Shown here: positions 9,445 through 18,571 of the stretch, one piece after another
How positions within the stretch are numbered: the first letter of the stretch is position 1
How the letters are laid out: the number at the start of each line of letters is the position of its first letter
Assembly: GCF_003287895.1 (NCBI RefSeq)
Contig: NZ_CP030280.1
Location: 2,672,501 to 2,736,500 of the forward strand
Reading direction: 5' to 3'
Source of the DNA: Blautia argi
GTDB lineage: Bacteria; Bacillota; Clostridia; Lachnospirales; Lachnospiraceae
DNA: 64,000 bases
Made by a program: the position numbers and the translations under genes
Notes under the pieces: generated by a model
What the model was told of the DNA's origin: nothing
What the model saw: only the letters and a program-made list of their open reading frames with translations
Databases searched by the model: none

Positions 9445-10389
9445 CTATTCTCTGACTCTGATACGCGGGTCAATTCTGCCATACAATAAATCCACAGCAA
9501 AATTAATCACAACCACCATTCCTGCCACCAGAACCAGAATACCCAGCACCACCGGATAATCTCTATTTGAAATAGAAGAAATCAACAGACTTCCCATACC
9601 CGGAATGGTAAAAACCTGCTCGATAATCATACTGTTCGCCATAATATCTGCAATGGTCATACCCCAGAAGGTGAGTACCGGAATCAGAGCATTTTTCAGC
9701 ACATGGCGGTACAGCACACGGGTTTTCGTATTTCCTCTTGCGAAGGCAGTCCGGACATAATCAGACTCCATCTGAGAAAGCACAGAACTTCGCAGCATTT
9801 TTACCCCCATGGCACACCGGGGCAGGGCGATGGCAGCACAGGGAGCAATGAGATATCCCAAGAATCCTACAAAATCCTCAGAAGCTGCCACATACGCACC
9901 TGGCGTAAACCAGTGAAAAAGCAGTCCAAACACATAGGTAATTACAATTCCCAGCAAAAAACCCGGAACAGACATCACCACCTGGTTCAGCGTCATAATA
10001 ACACGATCCAGCCACCCGCCCGCATGCTGAGCCGTAAAAATCCCAAGAGGAACGGACAACAGTAAAATCATAAGAAAGGATATCAGGGTAATGGCTATGG
10101 TAATTGGAATTTTATTCTTCAGCATATCTGCAACAGGCATGGAATAACTGTAGGATTCTCCCATATCTCCTGTCACAAAATTTTTCAGCCAGATACCGAA
10201 CTGCACCGGCACTGGCTTATCCAGTCCCATTTCCTTTTGCAAGGCCTCTACCTGCTCCTGTGTTGCCTCTGTGCCAAGTCTTGACCTTGCTGCATCTCCG
10301 GGAATCACAGAAAAAGCCAAAAAAGACAGGAATGCGACAATCAACAATGTTATAATGAGAGTTCCTGTTTTTTTAATCACATATTTCAT
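9445..10389 (-). CDS. Oligopeptide/nickel-type ABC transporter permease (OppB/DppB-like)
   Basis: This is the partner permease, with six predicted helices. The N-terminus has the OppB pattern of one helix followed by VIPGDAARSRLG, and KEMGLDKPVPVQFGIWLKN. The EAA loop is near TAFARGNTKTRVLYRHVLKN, and the family's conserved IIEQVFTIPGMGSLL is present. Length 314 residues, typical. AAGGAG is well placed upstream. It lies between the binding protein and OppC, the standard operon order. Confidence 0.93.
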   Translation of the reverse strand: MKYVIKKTGTLIITLLIVAFLSFLAFSVIPGDAARSRLGTEATQEQVEALQKEMGLDKPVPVQFGIWLKNFVTGDMGESYSYSMPVADMLKNKIPITIAITLISFLMILLLSVPLGIFTAQHAGGWLDRVIMTLNQVVMSVPGFLLGIVITYVFGLLFHWFTPGAYVAASEDFVGFLGYLIAPCAAIALPRCAMGVKMLRSSVLSQMESDYVRTAFARGNTKTRVLYRHVLKNALIPVLTFWGMTIADIMANSMIIEQVFTIPGMGSLLISSISNRDYPVVLGILVLVAGMVVVINFAVDLLYGRIDPRIRVRE

Positions 10390-10420
10390 CTTCCGTCTTT
10401 CTCCTTTTCTTCTGTTTTTC

Positions 10421-11995
10421 CTATTTTACCTTATAAATTTTTGCCATATCCAGCACATACAGCGGATAAAATACATAGCCGCCAAAGTCCTTTCGCAGCA
10501 CCACCTCTGATGCCATATCCTGAATATACACATTGGCGGCGTCCTCACTTAAAAGGGTTTCCATTTCCTGATAAAGCTTTATCTGTTCCTGCTCATCTGT
10601 ACTTTTTCTCACCTGCTCATACAGTCTGTCATACTCCGGATTGCTGTAATTGATAAAATTGGTGTCTGCCTGTGAGGTAAACCGCTCCAAAAGCGCTCTT
10701 CCACTTAAATAGGCAGCGTCAATCCCCACTACTGTGGACTGGAATTTCCGCTCTGCATAAGTTTCTCCAAGCCAACTGTCCCATTCTACAAGCTGAATTT
10801 TGGCGTCAATGCCCACCTGCTTTAGCTGCTCCGCCAAAACCTGGGCAGTGTCAATGTGCTGCTGATAATTGTTTGGCACAGTCATAGTCATTTCAAAACC
10901 GTCCGGATATCCCGCTTCCTTTAAAAGCTGTTTTGCTTTCTCAATATCCTGAGGATAACGGTCTGCCAGTTCCGGCATATAATATTTCTCAAAAGCCGGG
11001 AACATGCTGCTGCCAATAATGGTTCCCTTACCGTTTGCCATCATATCCAGCACTTCCTGCCGGTTCACAGCATAGCACATGGCCTGACGCACCTTCACAT
11101 CATCAAAGGGCTTTTCCTTGTTGTTTAAGTACAGAGCCTGAATCAGATTCATGCCGCCCTGGTAAATCGCCAGTTCCTTATCCCCTGCCAACTGTGCAGA
11201 CTCCGTGGAATTGATTCTCGGGTACATGTCAATGGAACCGCCCTTTAATCCGGTTACAATGGCATTGCTGTCCCCTGCCACCTTAAAGGTGACCTTGTCC
11301 AGATATGCCTGATGCTCACTGTCCCAGTAATCTGCAAACTTCTCTATCACAATATTCTCCTGAGGTGAGCGTGATACATAGTGAAAAGGTCCTGTCCCCA
11401 CCGGATTTTTATCTAAATCTTTGGCATTTTTCGGCACAATCGCCACAGTCAGATACGCCAGAAATTCTGTATCCGGCTCCTTGAGTGTAATGGCAATGGT
11501 CTGGGAATCCGGTATCTCTACCTTTTCCACATTAGAAAACGCCGCTACCAGTGGAGTCGTACCCTCACTGATACCGGCGCAGCGCTCTATGGAATATTTT
11601 ACATCTTCTGCAGTTACCGTATTTCCGTCATGAAACTTCACATTCGGTCTGAGTGCAAAGGTATACACCCTTCCGTCTTCTGAAATTTCATGGGACTGTG
11701 CAACTGCGTCTGTGTAATTTCCCTGTTCATCAGGTTTTACCAAACCTTCGTAAATGTTGAATAGGACTTCTTTCGTTCCTGCCGCTACCGATTTGTGTGG
11801 GTCAAGACTATCCTCTAAATCCTGAGGAATCCCTACTACTATGGAACCGCCCATGGTCGGCTCCCCCTGTGTTTCCTGAGAACTGCTGTCATTTTGAGAT
11901 TCTTTTTCCCCGTCCTTTTTGTCCTGACAGCCGCCAAGTACAAGAGTAAGGGTCATCACCAAAAGCAACATAATAAGATTTCTTACTTTTTTCAT
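10421..11995 (-). CDS. Oligopeptide/nickel-type ABC transporter substrate-binding lipoprotein
   Basis: This is a solute-binding protein of family 5 (SBP_bac_5). The signal peptide ends in lipobox VLGGC, after which a Ser/Gln/Asp-rich linker precedes the binding domain. Family motifs are visible: LDPHKSVAAGTKEVLFNIYEGLV near the start, FHDGNTVTAEDVKYSIER, and VRQAMCYAVNRQEV. Length 524 residues, normal. It would bind a short peptide or a related ligand; which one is not readable here. It is the first gene of the five-gene operon and has AAAGGAGAG upstream. Confidence 0.93.
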   Translation of the reverse strand: MKKVRNLIMLLLVMTLTLVLGGCQDKKDGEKESQNDSSSQETQGEPTMGGSIVVGIPQDLEDSLDPHKSVAAGTKEVLFNIYEGLVKPDEQGNYTDAVAQSHEISEDGRVYTFALRPNVKFHDGNTVTAEDVKYSIERCAGISEGTTPLVAAFSNVEKVEIPDSQTIAITLKEPDTEFLAYLTVAIVPKNAKDLDKNPVGTGPFHYVSRSPQENIVIEKFADYWDSEHQAYLDKVTFKVAGDSNAIVTGLKGGSIDMYPRINSTESAQLAGDKELAIYQGGMNLIQALYLNNKEKPFDDVKVRQAMCYAVNRQEVLDMMANGKGTIIGSSMFPAFEKYYMPELADRYPQDIEKAKQLLKEAGYPDGFEMTMTVPNNYQQHIDTAQVLAEQLKQVGIDAKIQLVEWDSWLGETYAERKFQSTVVGIDAAYLSGRALLERFTSQADTNFINYSNPEYDRLYEQVRKSTDEQEQIKLYQEMETLLSEDAANVYIQDMASEVVLRKDFGGYVFYPLYVLDMAKIYKVK

Positions 11996-12011
11996 GATTC
12001 TCTCCTTTTAC

Positions 12012-12041
12012 ATATCAGTTCTCTCATTATGTAATTGTCAA
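12012..12041 (-). promoter_or_regulatory. Probable promoter of the peptide transporter operon
   Basis: On the minus strand a perfect TTGACA (12036-12041) and TGATAT (12012-12017) are separated by 18 bases, just upstream of the binding-protein ribosome binding site. The -10 match is only moderate. Confidence 0.5.
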
Positions 12042-12117
12042 GGTTATTTTATACACGGAATAGAAAAAAATGCAAGTATCTTTTGGGAAACATGAGGGAA
12101 TTATTTTCTCTCTTTTG

Positions 12118-12155
12118 ACAAAAAGCGTGAGGATTCTTTCCCCACGCTTTTTTCA
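12118..12155 (-). terminator. Rho-independent terminator of nrdR
   Basis: The stem AAAAGCGTG / CACGCTTTT (about 12121-12152) has a short loop and is flanked by A and T runs on both sides. Read on the minus strand it follows nrdR and is followed by TTTTTGTC. The rest of the gap to nrdR (about 12156-12287) contains an inverted repeat at 12181-12204 and nothing else I recognise. Confidence 0.7.
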
Positions 12156-12287
12156 TCACTCGGTCAATTTTTATTCTACCGTTGAGTCAGAACCGTCACT
12201 CAACTCATCTGCTAAAAGGCATTCCTGTCTTTCTGAAATTAGTATATACAGTTTTACTGTCTTTATCAATAGGCTTTTTGCACAATT

Positions 12288-12737
12288 TTATTCCATCATT
12301 TTTCTCAGTTCGTCCATAAAGGTATCAATGTCCTTGAACTCCCTGTATACCGATGCAAAACGTACATATGCCACTGCGTCCAGTTCTTTTAGCTTGTCCA
12401 TGACAATCTCGCCAATCAGCGTGCTTGGCACCTCTTTTTCCTCCCGGTTGAAAATCTCGGTTTCGATTTCGTCCATAAGATTCTCAATGGTCTTTACGGA
12501 AATAGGACGTTTATAGCAGGCGCGCATAATGCCGTCCTGTATTTTGGCACGGTCATACTGCTCCCGGCTCTGATCTTTTTTAATTACGGTCAGCGGAATG
12601 GTTTCAATCTTTTCGTAAGTCGTAAAGCGCTTCCCGCACTCGTCGCACTGACGCCGTCTTCGGATAGAGTTATTATCCGGCACAGGTCTGGAATCAATAA
12701 CTCTTGTATTCTCCTGACCACAAAACGGACATTTCAT
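12288..12737 (-). CDS. nrdR: Transcriptional repressor NrdR
   Basis: NrdR represses ribonucleotide reductase genes in response to ATP and dATP. The N-terminal zinc ribbon has CPFC and CDEC pairs, followed by the RRRRQCDECGKRFTTYE signature, and an ATP-cone domain fills the rest. I start at 12737 (MKCPFCGQ), where GGAGG lies upstream; the in-frame ATG at 12815 would add an unrelated leader. Length 149 residues, standard for NrdR. No ribonucleotide reductase gene is in the window, so its targets lie elsewhere. Confidence 0.97.
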   Translation of the reverse strand: MKCPFCGQENTRVIDSRPVPDNNSIRRRRQCDECGKRFTTYEKIETIPLTVIKKDQSREQYDRAKIQDGIMRACYKRPISVKTIENLMDEIETEIFNREEKEVPSTLIGEIVMDKLKELDAVAYVRFASVYREFKDIDTFMDELRKMME

Positions 12738-12771
12738 AACAAAGTCCTCCTGTCTTCTGTATACGCCTCTG

Positions 12772-13935
12772 TTAAGCAAGCAGCGCTTCTGCCAGAGCTT
12801 CCATGTTCTGCACATCTGCTTCCTTCATCACAGATTTCACAGATACCACCGGTTCGCAGATTTCCACATCTTTCATGCCTTCCAGGTATGCTTTCATCAG
12901 CTTTCCTGCCATAGGTGCCCAGGAACCATTTTCCACAATACCGGCTCTTCTCTTTCTGTATGTCTTTACTTTCAAATGATACAGGAAATCCTCCATTGCC
13001 GGGAACAGCGCACCGTCATAGGTAGGCGCCATAACTACCAGCCTGTCATAGCGGAATGCACTGGAAACAGCTTCGGACATGTCATCTCTTGACAGATCAA
13101 AAAGACGTACTGCCTTTGCACCCTTGCTTTCCAGAATTTCTGCCATTTTCTGCGCTGCCTTGGCTGTATTTCCGTGAATAGAAGTATAAGCAACCACTAC
13201 GCCCTCTTCTTCCGGTTCATAGCTGCTCCAGGTCAGGTACTTGTCAATGTAAAAGCCCAGATTTTCTTTTAAAATCGGTCCATGCAGCGGGCAGATGGTC
13301 TGGATATCTAAAGTTGCCGCTTTTTTCAGAAGCGCCTGTACCTGTGCGCCGTATTTTCCTACAATATTGATAAAATATCTTCTGGCTTCGTCTGTCCAGT
13401 CTTCTTCCTCGTCTAATGCCCCAAACTTTCCGAATCCGTCTGCGGAAAAGAGAATCTTTTCTGACTGTTCATATTCCACCATAACCTCCGGCCAGTGTAC
13501 CATAGGCGCCATAAAGAACTGTAAAGTATGGCTTCCCAGACTTAAGGTATCTCCTTCCTTTACCACTACTTTTCTTTCAGAGAAGTCCAGGTCAAAGAAC
13601 TGCGGCAGCATGGAAAAGATTTTCGCATTTCCTACCAGCTGCATGTCCGGGTATTTTTCTGCCAGACGCTGAATATTGGAAGCATGGTCCGGCTCTAAGT
13701 GTGAAATAACAAGATAATCCACGCTGCGCCCATTCAGAGCTTTGTCCAGGTTGTCCAGCCATTCCTCTGTGGCTCTTTTATCTACTGTGTCCATAACTGC
13801 TACTTTTTCATCTAAAATTACATAAGAGTTATAAGAAACCCCTTTTGGAACCTTATACTGGCTTTCAAATAAATCAATGGTTTTGTCGTTTACGCCAATA
13901 AATACAACTGAATCAGAAATTTTCATATCATACAT
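12772..13935 (-). CDS. FprA-type flavodiiron protein (A-type flavoprotein)
   Basis: This enzyme reduces oxygen (or nitric oxide) to water in anaerobes. The N-terminal metallo-beta-lactamase-like domain carries the diiron ligands in HLEPDHASN, MVHWPEVM, SADGFG and the HGPILK histidine. The C-terminal flavodoxin-like domain (about residues 250-387) has the FMN-binding start VVAYTSIHGNTAKAAQ and APTYDGALFP. Length 387 residues, typical of the simple two-domain form without rubredoxin. It has a strong GGAGGAAG site. It is followed at 34 bases by nrdR and is likely co-transcribed with it. Confidence 0.94.
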   Translation of the reverse strand: MYDMKISDSVVFIGVNDKTIDLFESQYKVPKGVSYNSYVILDEKVAVMDTVDKRATEEWLDNLDKALNGRSVDYLVISHLEPDHASNIQRLAEKYPDMQLVGNAKIFSMLPQFFDLDFSERKVVVKEGDTLSLGSHTLQFFMAPMVHWPEVMVEYEQSEKILFSADGFGKFGALDEEEDWTDEARRYFINIVGKYGAQVQALLKKAATLDIQTICPLHGPILKENLGFYIDKYLTWSSYEPEEEGVVVAYTSIHGNTAKAAQKMAEILESKGAKAVRLFDLSRDDMSEAVSSAFRYDRLVVMAPTYDGALFPAMEDFLYHLKVKTYRKRRAGIVENGSWAPMAGKLMKAYLEGMKDVEICEPVVSVKSVMKEADVQNMEALAEALLA

Positions 13936-14064
13936 GGGTTTAACTTCCTCCTTGGCTATAATATATCCGTATCGTATCTATTATATATGGGAAAGCAAAA
14001 TTTTTCTACAGGTTTTCTTGTTTTTTTCACTTATTTTTAAATGTCAATATAATTTGCTCCCTTC

Positions 14065-14093
14065 TTGACGCAGGAAAGGGAAGCGTCTACAAT
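14065..14093 (+). promoter_or_regulatory. Sigma-A promoter for the M42 aminopeptidase
   Basis: TTGACG (14065-14070) and TACAAT (14088-14093) are exactly 17 bases apart, with the gene's AGGAGG and ATG following at 14122. Confidence 0.65.
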
Positions 14094-14121
14094 AATCTTA
14101 CAACATTACAGGAGGTTACTT

Positions 14122-15156
14122 ATGAATACTTATACTGATTTTATTTTAAAGCACTTAAAAGCTCTGCTGTCCATTGACAGCCCTACCGGATACACAAAGG
14201 GCGTCACCGATTATCTGATAAAGGAATACAAAGCTCTTGGTTATGAACCTGAAAAAACCGTAAAAGGCGGCGTTTTGGTAGACCTTGGAGGAAAAGATGA
14301 AAAAAACGCCGTGTTTCTGGAAGCCCATGTGGATACTCTGGGCGCCATGGTACGGGAAATCAAAGGAAACGGCCGTCTTGCCCTCACACCTCTGGGCGGT
14401 ATGAATGCCAACAATGCAGAAGGGGAAAACTGCCGCATTATTACCCGCAGCGGAAAAGTTTACGAGGGTACCTGCCAGCTCTGCAATGCTTCTGTCCATG
14501 TAAACGGGAAATACGACGAAACCCAGAGAACCTTTGATACCGTAGAGGTTCTGCCGGACGAAAAGATAAATACCAAAGAGACACCAAAGGCGCTGGGTAT
14601 TATGACCGGGGACATTGTTGCCTTTGACCCGCGTACCACCCATTACACAAAGCGGATATATCAAGAGCCGTTTCCTGGACGACAAATTAAGTGCAGCCAT
14701 TCTCCTTGGCTATGCCGCTTATTTAAAAGAAGAGCCATATTGTTACAGAACGTAAACTCTATCCAGCATTTTACCGTCTATGAAGAAGTGGGACATGGCG
14801 GCGCTGCCTCCATTCCGGAAGGCGTTACTGAGGTACTGTCTGTAGACATGGGCTGCGTAGGAGATGGACTGGAGTGCAAAGAATACCAGGTTTCCATCTG
14901 CGCCAAAGACAGCGGCGGTCCCTATACTTATGAAGTTGTAAGCAATCTGATTGAGGCAGCCAAAAAAGCAAACCTGGACTTCGCCGTAGACGTGTATCCT
15001 CACTATGGTTCTGATGCCGAAGCTGCTCTCAGAGCCGGCTATGATGTGCGGCACGGACTTATCGGCGTCGGAGTATATGCTTCCCACGGATATGAGCGAA
15101 GCCATGTGGACGGCATGAAAAACGCCTTTTTGCTCTTAAAATCTTATTTGGGATAG
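14122..15156 (+). CDS. M42 family glutamyl-type metallo-aminopeptidase, with three compensating one-base shifts
   Basis: This is a cytosolic co-catalytic zinc aminopeptidase. Metal ligands are visible in EAHVDTLG, YEEVGHGGA, SVDMGC and the final SHGYERSHVDG. I start at 14122 (MNTYTDF) because AGGAGG precedes it. Between about 14636 and 14776 the frame is disturbed. Removing one C near 14640, one near 14737 and one near 14764 restores the expected path through FLDDKLSAAILLGYAAYLK into TVYEEVGHGG and a total of 343 residues. Because the three insertions add up to one codon, an uninterrupted but wrong reading frame crosses the region, so an automatic call would show a scrambled segment of about 45 residues in the middle. 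Sequence error is the simplest explanation. Confidence 0.88.
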   Translation: MNTYTDFILKHLKALLSIDSPTGYTKGVTDYLIKEYKALGYEPEKTVKGGVLVDLGGKDEKNAVFLEAHVDTLGAMVREIKGNGRLALTPLGGMNANNAEGENCRIITRSGKVYEGTCQLCNASVHVNGKYDETQRTFDTVEVLPDEKINTKETPKALGIMTGDIVAFDPRTTHYTKRIYQEPFPGRQIKCSHSPWLCRLFKRRAILLQNVNSIQHFTVYEEVGHGGAASIPEGVTEVLSVDMGCVGDGLECKEYQVSICAKDSGGPYTYEVVSNLIEAAKKANLDFAVDVYPHYGSDAEAALRAGYDVRHGLIGVGVYASHGYERSHVDGMKNAFLLLKSYLG

Positions 15157-15284
15157 GCAAGATTTAAAGTTTGTTCAAAAAGTTTCCACTTTTTTTATAA
15201 AACAGACATATTTTACTAACATTTTATCTCTATAATAAATCTTGGATAGTTGATAAACCACTCACTATCTCCCCCCTCAAGTTG

Positions 15285-15316
15285 AAAAAACCCGGTACTT
15301 CGGTATCGGGTTTTTT
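15285..15316 (+). terminator. Rho-independent terminator after the M42 gene
   Basis: An eight-base stem, CCCGGTAC / GTATCGGG with a TTCG tetraloop, is flanked by six A and six T. It is a textbook, potentially bidirectional terminator. The bases 15157-15284 before it are AT-rich and show no other element. Confidence 0.9.
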
Positions 15317-15319
15317 CTA

Positions 15320-15348
15320 TTGCTTTTCCTGTAAGGAATGGATATAAT
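15320..15348 (+). promoter_or_regulatory. Promoter of the carbamate kinase gene
   Basis: TTGCTT (15320-15325) and a perfect TATAAT (15343-15348) with a 17-base spacer lie 40 bases before the ATG. Confidence 0.55.
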
Positions 15349-15388
15349 CTTTCTATAACTTTTATTTGAAAGAAAGAGGGACCAGATT

Positions 15389-16332
15389 ATGAACAGAAAA
15401 AAAGTAGTGGTTGCCTTAGGCCACAGAGCTCTTGGCACCACCCTTCCGGAACAGAAGGAAGCTGTAAAATCCTCTGCAAAGGTACTCGCAGACCTGGTGG
15501 AGGCCGGTGCGGAATATTGTCCATTACACCACAGCCAATGCCCCACCAGATTGGTATGATACATACAGCGATGAACGAATTCGGCCAAAGTGCACCCCGC
15601 CTATACTGCAGTGCCTATGTCCGTATGCTCTGCCATGAGTCAGGGCTATATTGGCTATGATATTCAGAACGCCCTGCGTGCAGAACTTTTAAGACGGGGA
15701 ATCTACAAACCGGTCAGCACCATTCTCACTCAGGTAACCGTAGATCCTTATGACGATGCCTTCCACGAACCTGTGAAAGTTATTGGAAGAACTCTGACAA
15801 AAGAAGAGGCGGAAAACGAAGAAAAGAAAGGCAATTATGTCACCCAAAACCAGAAGACGGCTACCGACGGATTGTAGCAGCGCCCCTTCCTGACAAAATC
15901 ATTGAGATTGATGCCATTAAGGCTTTGTCTGATGCAGGTCAGATTGTTATTGCAGCAGGAGGCGGCGGTATCCCTGTTTTAGAGCAGGAGGAAGAACTGA
16001 CCGGCGCCAGCGCTGTTATTGAAAAAGACTTAATCAGCGGCAAGCTTGCCTGTCTTCTGGACGCTGACGAGCTTCTGATTCTTACCAGCGTAGAACACGT
16101 TTCCGTCAATTATCACTCGGATACACAGAAACCAAAGCTGGAAAAAGTTTCTGTCAGCGAATTAAAGGATTATATGAAAGCAGGGCAGTTTGAAGACAAT
16201 ACCATGCTCCCGAAAATCCAGGCTTCTGTTGCCTTTGTAGAAGAAAAACCGGGACGCAGAGCAGTTATCACTTCTATCGGAAAAGCAAAAGAAGGATATC
16301 TGGGAAAAACAGGTACTATTATCACCGCATAA
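15389..16332 (+). CDS. arcC: Carbamate kinase, broken by several one-base indels
   Basis: Carbamate kinase makes ATP from carbamoyl phosphate and ADP, the last step of arginine, agmatine or purine fermentation. Reading across the shifts gives VVVALGHRALG at the start, the substrate motif ITHSNAPQIG, PAYTAVPMSVCSAMSQGYIGYD, VDPYDDAF, DGYRRIVAAP and IAAGGGGIPV, all characteristic. The frame needs these corrections: one A missing near 15514, three extra C between about 15529 and 15548, one extra C near 15594-15597, and one C missing near 15842-15845. The net change is +2, which matches the coordinates, and the product is about 313 residues, normal for the family. The residues between shifts are fully conserved, so this looks like poor sequence rather than an old pseudogene. 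No arginine deiminase or transcarbamylase gene is adjacent. Confidence 0.85.
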
Positions 16333-16344
16333 AAAGCATAAAAA

Positions 16345-16418
16345 ACTGGGGCTGCCCATCAGATGAACGGGAAGAATCCTCCAATTTCATCTTCGTGCGA
16401 CAGCCTCAGTCTTTTTTT
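16345..16418. terminator. Terminator between converging carbamate kinase and ThrE genes
   Basis: ACTGGGGCTG (16345-16354) pairs over ten bases with CAGCCTCAGT (16401-16410), followed by seven T on the plus strand. An inner hairpin can fold in the loop. The 3' arm overlaps the last codons of the converging exporter gene. Confidence 0.7.
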
Positions 16419-16866
16419 GTCTTTTTCCAAACAAACGGTTAATGGTTTTCTGAGGAATTTCAAATACCAGAATAATTCCCAGCACCATGGCAATGGCAAT
16501 TCCCAGCGTTTCTCTTCCATAGTGCATGCTCAACTCCCGATTGTTCAGAATGCTATAATAAATGGTTCTGTAAATTCCGATTCCCGGCACCTCTGGAAAG
16601 ATTCCGGCTATGAGAAATAGCGTTACCGGACATTTCTTTATAGTGCTTCCGATTCTGGAAGCCAGGGTAATAAACAGGGTTGCCGCAAAGTTTGCCTCTA
16701 CAGGTCCCATATGGAAAATATTTATCATTCCCCAACAGATAAACCAGCCTGCACCGCCAATAAAACCACACAGGGGATAATGCTCTCTGGGAACAGAAAA
16801 CAGGACAGAAAATGCCACGGTTCCAAACCCTGCTGCCAGAAACTGCAAAAGTCCTTCCCATATCAT
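16387..16866 (-). CDS. Threonine/serine exporter family protein, C-terminal (ThrE_2/DUF3815) subunit
   Basis: This is a small membrane protein of 159 residues with about five helices, including GTVAFSVLFSVPREH and ASRIGSTIKKCPVTLFLIAGIFPEVPG split across helices. That last motif is typical of the ThrE_2 family. In other bacteria this part and the ThrE_1 part are fused in one exporter; here they are two genes. It starts at 16866 and overlaps the upstream gene's stop by four bases (ATGA), so the two are coupled. An in-frame ORF upstream to 17133 is only a shadow of the ThrE_1 gene. Confidence 0.86.
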   Translation of the reverse strand: MIWEGLLQFLAAGFGTVAFSVLFSVPREHYPLCGFIGGAGWFICWGMINIFHMGPVEANFAATLFITLASRIGSTIKKCPVTLFLIAGIFPEVPGIGIYRTIYYSILNNRELSMHYGRETLGIAIAMVLGIILVFEIPQKTINRLFGKRQKKTEAVARR

Positions 16867-17647
16867 AAGATAATTCCTCCTGTCAGCCTGTAATACAAAA
16901 TATACATCAGTCCCACGCCTAAGGAAATTCCCAGAGCTACCATTAAAGCGTCCAAAAACCGGACGCCCCCGCCAATGTAATTGCCCTCTGCAAAGTCCCG
17001 GACAGCATTTACCAGGGACACACCAGGTACCAGGGGCATCACAGAACCCACCAGAATTTTTCCCGGCGCATTGCCAAGACCCATACGGTAAAAAAGTACG
17101 GCAAATAGAGATACGCAAAAGCCGCCAATACAATTTACCACAATTTTAGACGTCTTCTTTTCTCTTCGTTCTATCAGCACCAGAACGGAGTACAAGAGTA
17201 CGCCTGATAAAAAGGCGGCAAACATATCCGTAAATTCTCCCCTAAAGATAGCAAAACTTCCCAGAGCCCAACCCCTGCTGCCAGAATCCTCATAAAAGAC
17301 CTCTTTCCCGGCATCTTCTTTATGGTTTCCAGACGTTCCTCCGCTTCCTCCAGCGTATACTTCCCTTCTACAATTTCTCTGGAAAGCTGATTGACCGCAG
17401 CCACCCGGTAAAGCTTTGCGCCCTGAATGGGAATGTGCTTTACACTGGCATAAATTTCTCCCTCTTCATTTTCCGCTGTGAGAAAAATCCCCGTACTCAT
17501 GACAAAGGGGCTGCATTTCTCAATGCCAAAGGCTCTGGAAATCCGCTCAATGGTTTCTTCCACCCGGAAAATCTCCGCGCCTGCGTCCAGAAGAATACGA
17601 CCTGCCTCCATGGACAGGTCTAATACTTTTTTATCATAACTTTTCAT
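16863..17647 (-). CDS. Threonine/serine exporter family protein, ThrE_1 subunit, with one short frameshifted stretch
   Basis: This is the larger subunit of a predicted amino-acid exporter. The soluble N-terminus (AGRILLDAGAEIFRVEETIERI and SPFVMSTGIFLTA) is characteristic of ThrE/DUF1212, and about four membrane helices follow. The frame shifts near 17254-17275, where two C on the plus strand appear to be extra; removing them gives ILAAGLALGSFAIFRGEF and continues into MFAAFLSGVLLY. The product is then 260 residues, as expected. Probably a sequence error. GAGGTGT precedes the ATG. Confidence 0.85.
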
Positions 17648-17686
17648 ACAGACACCTCTGTTCCCTGTAGCGGGATTCTGCTGTAT

Positions 17687-18560
17687 TTATTTGAAAATCG
17701 TAAAATACAGCATAACCACAACACCCAGTACAATACGATACCAGCCAAAAGCACGGAAATCATGCTTTTTGATGTAACCCATAAGGAACTTAATTGCCAG
17801 AATAGACACCAAGAATGACACCAGTGTTCCCACTCCTAAAATAATCAGTTCCTGCGCAGAGAACGCCAGACCGAATTTCACAATCTTTAAAAGGCTTGCC
17901 CCAAACATGACGGGAATTGCCAGGAAAAAGGTGTATTCCGCCGCCACGGTACGGGAAGCTCCCCAGAAGGATTCCGCCGATAATGGTAGCACCGGAGCGG
18001 GAAGTTCCCGGAATCAGCGCCAGCACCTGGAAAATACCGATATACAACGCCATTTTCCAGGAAATATCTGCAATGGAGTGTACTTTTACGGTTCTCTTCT
18101 CATTGTAGTCTTCTACTAAAAGGAAGAGCACACCATAGACCATTAACATCACTGCCACAACAAACCAGTTGTTAAATTTTTCTTCAATAAAATCATCAAA
18201 GGGCAATCCGATGATAATGGCCGGAAGACAGGATACCAGAATCTTAAACCACATGACCATTTTGTCAATCTTGGTAAAACGGCACACAAAGCCTGCTGCC
18301 TTCTCAATTTTTGTTACGTTTTCATGCTTTGGCTTCTTATTCTGGAAAGGCCATATTTTATTCCAATACAACACCACAACTGCCAGAATCGCGCCAAGCT
18401 GAATGACTACCATAAACATTTCCCAAAAGGCCTTGCTGACGTCCAGCTTTACAAATTCTTCTACCAGAATCAGGTGTCCGGTACTGCTGATAGGCAGCCA
18501 TTCCGTGATACCTTCCACAATTCCCAGAAAGATAACCTTTAATAATTCAATAAAATCCAT
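17687..18560 (-). CDS. uppP: Undecaprenyl-diphosphate phosphatase UppP (BacA), one-base frameshift
   Basis: UppP recycles the lipid carrier undecaprenyl pyrophosphate used for peptidoglycan and surface polysaccharides. Both active-site motifs are present: [17 protein letters not shown] near the N-terminus and [14 protein letters not shown] in the middle. After ILLG the frame is lost because of an extra base in a four-G run (plus-strand C at about 17957-17960); removing it gives [24 protein letters not shown] and a 290-residue protein with eight predicted helices. As the enzyme is important for growth and the sequence is otherwise intact, a sequence error is most likely. AAGGAG precedes the ATG. 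Confidence 0.93.
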
Positions 18561-18571
18561 GCCATACTCCT

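Noticed and set aside
12181..12204. Inverted repeat GTTGAGT...ACTCAAC downstream of nrdR
   Set aside because: Seven-base arms with a ten-base loop, no T-run, and not upstream of any gene. Not enough to call an operator.
16387..17133. A longer 248-codon form of the ThrE_2 gene
   Set aside because: Its first 89 codons are the ThrE_1 gene in another frame. The ATGA overlap at 16866 gives a better start.
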